Shown: in pieces, positions 57,484 to 64,000 of the stretch
Position numbering within the stretch: the stretch's first letter is position 1
Layout: the number at the start of each line of letters is the position of its first letter
DNA from: Streptomyces phaeofaciens
GTDB taxonomy: Bacteria; Actinomycetota; Actinomycetes; Streptomycetales; Streptomycetaceae
DNA length: 64,000 bases
NCBI RefSeq assembly: GCF_014648915.1
Contig: NZ_BMSA01000003.1
Location: 62,001-126,000, forward strand
Direction: 5' to 3'
Notes under the pieces: generated by a model
What the model saw: only the letters and a program-made list of their open reading frames with translations
Databases searched by the model: none
What the model was told of the DNA's origin: nothing
Program-made: the position numbers and the translations under genes

Positions 57484-58628
57484 GGCCGTACGAGATTCCG
57501 CAGGTCGGCGTAGCGTCGCTCGCCGATGCCGTTGACGTCCCGCAGTTCTTCCACCGAGCGGAAGCCACCGTGCCGGGTGCGGTGGTCGACGATGTGCTGT
57601 GCCAGCACGGGCCCCACGCCCGGGAGCGTGTCGAGCTGCTCCACGGTGGCCGTGTTGAGCGAAACCACTCCCGCGGGCCCGGCCCCCGCACCGACGGGGC
57701 CGGCCGCCCCGCCCCCGGCCCCCGGCGCGGGCGGTGCCGGCCCTCCGACCACCACCTGCTCCCCGTCCACGAGGAACCGCGCCCGGTTGAGCCCGTCGGT
57801 GTTCGTCCCGGGCCGCACCCCGCCGGCCGCGTCCAGGGCGTCGACCACCCGGGAACCGGCGGGCAACCGGTGGATCCCGGGCTCGCGGACCTTTCCGCTG
57901 ACGTCCACCACGATCTCGGCCCCGGGCGCACCGGGAGCGCTCCCCGACGGCGCACCGCCCGCAGCCCCGCCCGTGGCCCCGGAAACGGCCGGAGCCGCCG
58001 GGGCCTCTGCCCCTTCCGGTTCCTCCACCTCTCGGGGTGCCGCCCGTACGACCTCCGGCGCGCGCACGGGCTCGGCCCGGCCGGCCCAGAAGTGATGTGC
58101 GGCGAAGCCCGCGGCGACGACCAGCACCACCGTGAGCGCCTGCACGCTCCGCCGCTCGATGCCGCAGCGTGCCTGCACCCACACCGGCAGCCGCTCCCGC
58201 AGCGCCGCCCCGGCCCGCTCCCGCCACCTCCCGGCGCCGCGGACTCTCTCCTCCACGGCCCCGAGCCCGGCGCCGACCCTGGCACCTGCCTCTGCCCCGG
58301 CTCCGGCCCCGGCTCCAGCCCTGGCCCCGGCTCGGACTCCGGCTCCGGCTCCGGCTCCGGAGACGTCGGCTTTCGGGCCGCGCCCGGCCGGCCCCTCACC
58401 CACTCCCGGCGGTCCCGTCGCCGATTTGCGCCGCTCCACGGCCCGGTCGGCGAACAGCGCCTCCGCGCGCCGCCGCAACTCCACCGCCGAGGCGTGCCGG
58501 TGCCCGGCGGAGCCGGTGAGGGAGGAACGGCGGCGGCGTGCCGAGGTGCGGTGTCGCCCGTCGGAGTCGGGTCCCCGCCCGGGACCACTGGTCGGGTACG
58601 GGGTGCGTGTACGTGATCGAAGTACCAT
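57480..58628 (-). CDS. comEA: ComEA family helix-hairpin-helix DNA-binding protein
   Basis: 382 residues from ATG 58628. A basic N-terminal cytoplasmic part includes a low-complexity Ala/Gly/Glu stretch (about residues 90-112) from a hexamer repeat. One membrane helix (ALTVVLVVAAGFAAHHFW, about 173) is followed by an exterior SLBB domain (IVVDVSGKVREPGIHRLPAG) and a C-terminal double HhH (LNTATVEQLDTLPGVGPVLAQHIV) that binds DNA. It is longer than classical ComEA because of the cytoplasmic part. It leads the comEA-comEC-nat run. Confidence 0.92.
   Translation of the reverse strand: MVLRSRTRTPYPTSGPGRGPDSDGRHRTSARRRRSSLTGSAGHRHASAVELRRRAEALFADRAVERRKSATGPPGVGEGPAGRGPKADVSGAGAGAGVRAGARAGAGAGAGAEAGARVGAGLGAVEERVRGAGRWRERAGAALRERLPVWVQARCGIERRSVQALTVVLVVAAGFAAHHFWAGRAEPVRAPEVVRAAPREVEEPEGAEAPAAPAVSGATGGAAGGAPSGSAPGAPGAEIVVDVSGKVREPGIHRLPAGSRVVDALDAAGGVRPGTNTDGLNRARFLVDGEQVVVGGPAPPAPGAGGGAAGPVGAGAGPAGVVSLNTATVEQLDTLPGVGPVLAQHIVDHRTRHGGFRSVEELRDVNGIGERRYADLRNLVRP
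58291..58360. repeat. GGCTCC-type hexamer repeat within comEA
   Basis: About 70 bp of imperfect CCGGCT/CCCCGGCT units, ending in three clean CCGGCT copies, encode alternating Ala/Gly with Glu or Arg. Units of 6 bp keep the frame, so copy-number changes alter only linker length. Confidence 0.75.
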
Positions 58629-58816
58629 GCCCCGAGGATCGGACACTTCGTCACATCGCACTGATCTTGGTCAATTCCCGGGGATGACCGGCCCATTGTG
58701 GAAAACTCCGCCACTCACACGGGTGAGAGAACCGCGAGAACCCAGGTGGGAGAACCCCCCGGGCGCGCTGTGCGGACGGCTCCGGCGCCGCACCTCCGGA
58801 ACGGCGCGGGTGCCGC

Positions 58817-59662
58817 TCACCGGGGCGAGACGACGGCTCCCAGCAACCCCGGCCCCGTGTGCGCCCCGATCACCGCGCCGACCTCGCTCACATGCAGATC
58901 CGCCACCCCGGGCACCCGCGTCCGCAACCGGTCCGCCAGCGCGGACGCCCGCTCCGGGGCGGCGAGATGGTGAACGGCGATGTCCACCGCCGCGCTCCCC
59001 GCCCGGTCGGCCACCAGCTCCTCCAGGCGGGCGATCGCCTTCGACGCCGTCCGGACCTTCTCCAGGAGTTCGATGCGCCCCCCGTCCAGCTGGAGCAGCG
59101 GCTTCACCGCGAGCGCGGAGCCCAACAGCGCCTGGGCGGCGCCGATCCGGCCGCCGCGGCGCAGATAGTCGAGGGTGTCGACGTAGAAGTAGGCGCAGGT
59201 GCCGGCGGCCCGCTTCTCCGCGGCGGTGACGGCCTCGTCGACCGTGCCGCCCGCCTCCGCCACCTCGGCCGCGGCGAGCGCGCAGAAGCCGAGCGCCATC
59301 GCGATCATGCCGGTGTCCACCACCCGCACCGGCACCGGTGCCTCCCGGGCCGCGACCACCGCGGCGTCGTACGTGCCGGACAGTTCGGCGGAGAGATGGA
59401 GGGAGACGATGCCGGTGGCGCCGGACTCGGCGACCCTGCGGTAGGTCTCGGCGAAGAGCTGGGGGCTGGGGCGCGAGGTGGTGACGGGGCGTCGCTTCTG
59501 GAGCGCCTGGGCGAGGGAGCGGGTGGAGATCTCGGTGCCCTCCTCCAGGGCCTGGTCGCCGAGGACGACGGTCAGGGGCACCGCGGTGATGCCGTGGCGC
59601 TCCATCGTCCGCTGCGGCAGGTAGGCCGTGGAATCCGTGACGATCGCGACATGGCGGGACAT
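58817..59662 (-). CDS. DegV family fatty-acid-binding protein
   Basis: 281 residues. The N-terminal VAIVTDSTAYLPQ, TSRPSPQLF and VSLHLSAELSGTYDAA, the latter holding lipid-head contacts, and the C-terminal KPLLQLDGGRIELLEKVRTASKA define the family. Members bind a fatty acid and feed fatty acid kinase FakA; no fakA is seen here. The GTG/ATG choice is clear at 59662, although its ribosome site is weak. Confidence 0.9.
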   Translation of the reverse strand: MSRHVAIVTDSTAYLPQRTMERHGITAVPLTVVLGDQALEEGTEISTRSLAQALQKRRPVTTSRPSPQLFAETYRRVAESGATGIVSLHLSAELSGTYDAAVVAAREAPVPVRVVDTGMIAMALGFCALAAAEVAEAGGTVDEAVTAAEKRAAGTCAYFYVDTLDYLRRGGRIGAAQALLGSALAVKPLLQLDGGRIELLEKVRTASKAIARLEELVADRAGSAAVDIAVHHLAAPERASALADRLRTRVPGVADLHVSEVGAVIGAHTGPGLLGAVVSPR

Positions 59663-59811
59663 GAGCTGGAGGTTACCTGGCGTAGCCCCCGGACGGCAGC
59701 CCGGCCCCTTCCACCTGGGAGGGCCTTGACCGAATCAGTACCGCACCGGGCACCGGCCCGCCCCCGGCTCGGAGCCGCGCAAGGCGAGCCGTCGGCACGG
59801 CCGCCGGCGCA

Positions 59812-60582
59812 TCAGGTGGTGCTCTCCGGGCGCGGCTTCTTCTGCCAGGGATGGACGGGGCGCGGTCCCGGCGGGGTGATGGCGGGCCGGGCCGGCTCCT
59901 CGGCCGTGCGTGCCTCGGGGGTCTCGGGGGTCTCGGGCCAGGTCTGTCGCGGGGTCGCGCCGTCGGCGGCGGCCGGGGCCTGCGGCCATGGGGGCGGCGT
60001 CGACGTGGAGGCCGCGGTCGCGGTGTGCGGGGGCTCGGGGGTGGTCCAGTGGCGCAGGGCTCCGGACTCGACGTCGATCTGTGCGCTGAGGGCGTCCAGG
60101 TCGTCCTCCGCGAAGCGGCGGGCACGGTCCCGGGCGGCCCAGCGCAGCGAGTCCGCGGACTCCGTGATCCGCTCGGTGCGCTCCCGCAGGGACGGCAGCC
60201 GCGCGGTGAGCGTCGCCCGGTCCGGCTCGGACTCCAGGCGCTTGAGTTCGGCGTCCAGTTCGTGTCCGTGCGCGCTGAGGCGCTCGAAGAGGCCGAGGGA
60301 CTCCTTGAGCGACGCGTCCTCGGCCACGCCCGCGTGCAGGGCCTCCTGGGTGGCGCGCATCGACGTGCGCAGGGCGAGGCGGAGCTGGGCGACCTCGCCG
60401 GACGGTCCGAGCTGGGCGAAGGACCTGGCCCGCAGGGTGTGGTCCTCGACCGTGCGGCGGGCCTGGGTGATGGTGCGGTCCACACCGCGCTTGGCGGCGC
60501 CGACGACCTTCACCGTGGCGTAGGCGCCGAGTGCCAGGAACAGCACGACGAGCAGGGCGAAGACTGCGACGACTGCTTCCAC
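59812..60582 (-). CDS. Membrane-anchored coiled-coil protein of unknown function
   Basis: 256 residues from a GTG with GGAGGAGGAG upstream. A single N-terminal helix (VVAVFALLVVLFLALGAYATV) is followed by about 150 residues of charged heptad-like helix (RLALRTSMRATQEALHAG, LKRLESEPDRATLTARLPSLRERTERI) and a Pro/Thr-rich tail of about 60 residues. The topology suggests a cytoplasmic scaffold. It is a conserved neighbour of leuS in Streptomyces as far as I can tell, but no function is known to me. Confidence 0.75.
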   Translation of the reverse strand: MEAVVAVFALLVVLFLALGAYATVKVVGAAKRGVDRTITQARRTVEDHTLRARSFAQLGPSGEVAQLRLALRTSMRATQEALHAGVAEDASLKESLGLFERLSAHGHELDAELKRLESEPDRATLTARLPSLRERTERITESADSLRWAARDRARRFAEDDLDALSAQIDVESGALRHWTTPEPPHTATAASTSTPPPWPQAPAAADGATPRQTWPETPETPEARTAEEPARPAITPPGPRPVHPWQKKPRPESTT

Positions 60583-60670
60583 GAGCTCCTCCTCCGGCCT
60601 GCCACGACACACCGCGCGCCGCTCACATCGCGCCGCGCACCCGCGCCGCACTTCACACGGTAAACGCAAA

Positions 60671-60709
60671 GGGCAGGTCCGGAGTTCCGGCGGAACCCCG
60701 AACCTGCCC
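60671..60709 (-). terminator. leuS terminator
   Basis: Two 18-nt arms with a 3-nt loop (GGC) pair throughout, counting two G:U pairs in the minus-strand RNA. On that strand the hairpin is followed by TTTGCGTTT. It begins 52 bases after the leuS stop. A second perfect palindrome (60724-60739) lies closer to the stop. Confidence 0.8.
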
Positions 60710-60760
60710 GCACCGGCCCCCTAGGGGACCGCGGTCCCCGGGGCGTGGTGGCTCGCCTCG

Positions 60761-63634
<2,874 letters not shown>

Positions 63635-63695
63635 GATCCTCAAAGCTCCATCGATCGTCTCTGCCAGCGGCTGCGACTTCCCGGAAAACGAAAAA

Positions 63696-63715
63696 TCCCC
63701 TCGCACAGGAGGGGA
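63696..63715 (-). terminator. Attenuator terminator in the leuS leader
   Basis: TCCCCTC/GAGGGGA arms with a 6-nt loop are followed on the minus strand by TTTTTCGTTTT, a true U-tract, rare in this genome. It lies between the leader peptide and leuS and would stop transcription before the gene. Confidence 0.85.
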
Positions 63716-63728
63716 CGCCGCGCCGATG

Positions 63729-63756
63729 CCGAACCGTCCGGTTCACCGGCGTTCGG
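63729..63756 (-). other. Upstream leader hairpin of the leuS attenuator
   Basis: CCGAAC and GTTCGG enclose an inner CCGG-TTCA-CCGG stem, starting a few bases after the leader peptide stop. It would be the pause or protective hairpin of the attenuator, competing with an alternative fold of the terminator region. Confidence 0.6.
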
Positions 63757-63762
63757 GACTGA

Positions 63763-63801
63763 TCAGCGCGGCTCGCTAAGCAGAAGGCGTACGGCACGCA
63801 T
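63763..63801 (-). CDS. leuS leader peptide (12 aa, three consecutive Leu codons)
   Basis: ATG 63801 to TGA 63763 encodes MRAVRLLLSEPR. Codons 6-8 are CTT CTG CTT, all leucine. No ribosome site precedes it, but TACCCT (63813-63808) seven bases upstream fits a -10 hexamer, so the transcript may begin at the ATG and be leaderless. Ribosome stalling at the Leu codons when leucyl-tRNA is scarce would favour readthrough into leuS. Confidence 0.8.
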   Translation of the reverse strand: MRAVRLLLSEPR

Positions 63802-63807
63802 GGCGCT

Positions 63808-63813
63808 AGGGTA
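63808..63813 (-). promoter_or_regulatory. Possible -10 of the leuS leader promoter
   Basis: TACCCT on the minus strand, with the leader ATG where transcription would begin. No convincing -35 is seen. Confidence 0.4.
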
Positions 63814-63955
63814 CCGCAGCCCCCGATCGAGCTGCGACGGACTTCCCGGCACCCTGAGCAGAGCGGCACGCGCGTGCGTATCTCTCACGGACACCGGCAC
63901 ACCGGCCGAAACTGAACAAAGGTCAACGATTACTTCGCGTAACAGTCACTAAGGG

Positions 63956-63991
63956 GACAACGGAACCTCCCCGTTGTCATTTGATAACAAC
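63956..63991. other. Overlapping alternative hairpins at the right edge
   Basis: GACAACGG (63956) pairs with CCGTTGTC (63971-63978); the latter also forms part of GTTGTCAT/ATAACAAC (63973-63991, one mismatch). The two folds exclude each other. The sequence is AT-rich for this genome and is probably the control region of a gene beyond the window. Nothing else is seen in 63814-63955. Confidence 0.4.
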
Positions 63992-64000
63992 GCAATAACT

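Noticed and set aside
63635..63830. A T-box riboswitch before leuS
   Set aside because: No T-box sequence or specifier loop was found; the leader peptide with Leu codons and the intrinsic terminator explain the region better.

Overview
The window is high-GC actinobacterial chromosome, almost certainly from a Streptomyces. The evidence is the strong third-position GC bias, the frequent GTG starts, the many ATGA/GTGA translational overlaps, a CIRCE element of the CTGGCACTC type, DmdR/DtxR-type iron boxes, and a long run of housekeeping genes in the order known from Streptomyces: era, ybeY, phoH, rsmE, dnaJ, hrcA, hemW, lepA, rpsT, holA, comEC, comEA, leuS. There is no rRNA, tRNA, CRISPR array, prophage or biosynthetic gene cluster. 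The only mobile-type sequence is a 93-bp MITE-like inverted repeat.

Layout. 1-3.2 kb: the tail of a secreted protein, then a three-gene ABC transporter operon. 3.2-6 kb: era, divergent from an amtB-glnK ammonium/PII operon that has a GlnR-like operator but no glnD beside it. 6-9.1 kb: a cell-surface locus of a small secreted protein, a WxL-domain-like protein and a DUF916-type membrane-anchored protein; two of its genes share a repeated 15-bp palindrome. 9.3-13 kb: cytidine deaminase-like protein, MmcQ/YjbR protein, CBS/CorC membrane protein, ybeY and phoH. 13-17.5 kb: a sugar kinase, glucarate dehydratase, ketodeoxyglucarate dehydratase and a divergent IclR regulator. 17.6-24 kb: an iron-regulated, probably heme-acquisition, surface system. 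It has three proteins built on a neocarzinostatin-like domain, two of them with sortase-type tails, an HtaA-like protein and the lipoprotein HmuT, under two iron boxes. 24-30.2 kb: adenosine deaminase, RNase Z, HIT protein, a tricorn-like protease and a small lipoprotein. 30.4-36 kb: VOC protein, rsmE, nitronate monooxygenase, dnaJ and hrcA with CIRCE. 35.4-38.9 kb: metallo-beta-lactamase fold protein, DUF3097, Uma2 protein and hemW. 38.9-47 kb: a SpoIIE/RsbW-type phosphatase and a giant SF1 helicase carrying a nuclease-like domain and a GreA C-terminal domain. 47-63.8 kb: acyl-CoA synthetase, lepA, rpsT, NTF2-like protein, holA, a small orphan, arylamine N-acetyltransferase, comEC, comEA, DegV protein, a membrane-anchored coiled-coil protein and leuS with a leucine attenuator.

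The housekeeping backbone (ribosome maturation, heat-shock control, translation factors, DNA polymerase delta, tRNA charging) appears to have been interrupted by accessory blocks: amtB-glnK plus WxL, glucarate plus heme uptake, and the helicase fusion. These blocks hold the least familiar biology. The best candidates for undescribed systems are the WxL-like locus, the iron-regulated neocarzinostatin-fold surface proteins, and the helicase-nuclease-GreA fusion. Functions come from motif reading of the translated sequence only; no database search was run.
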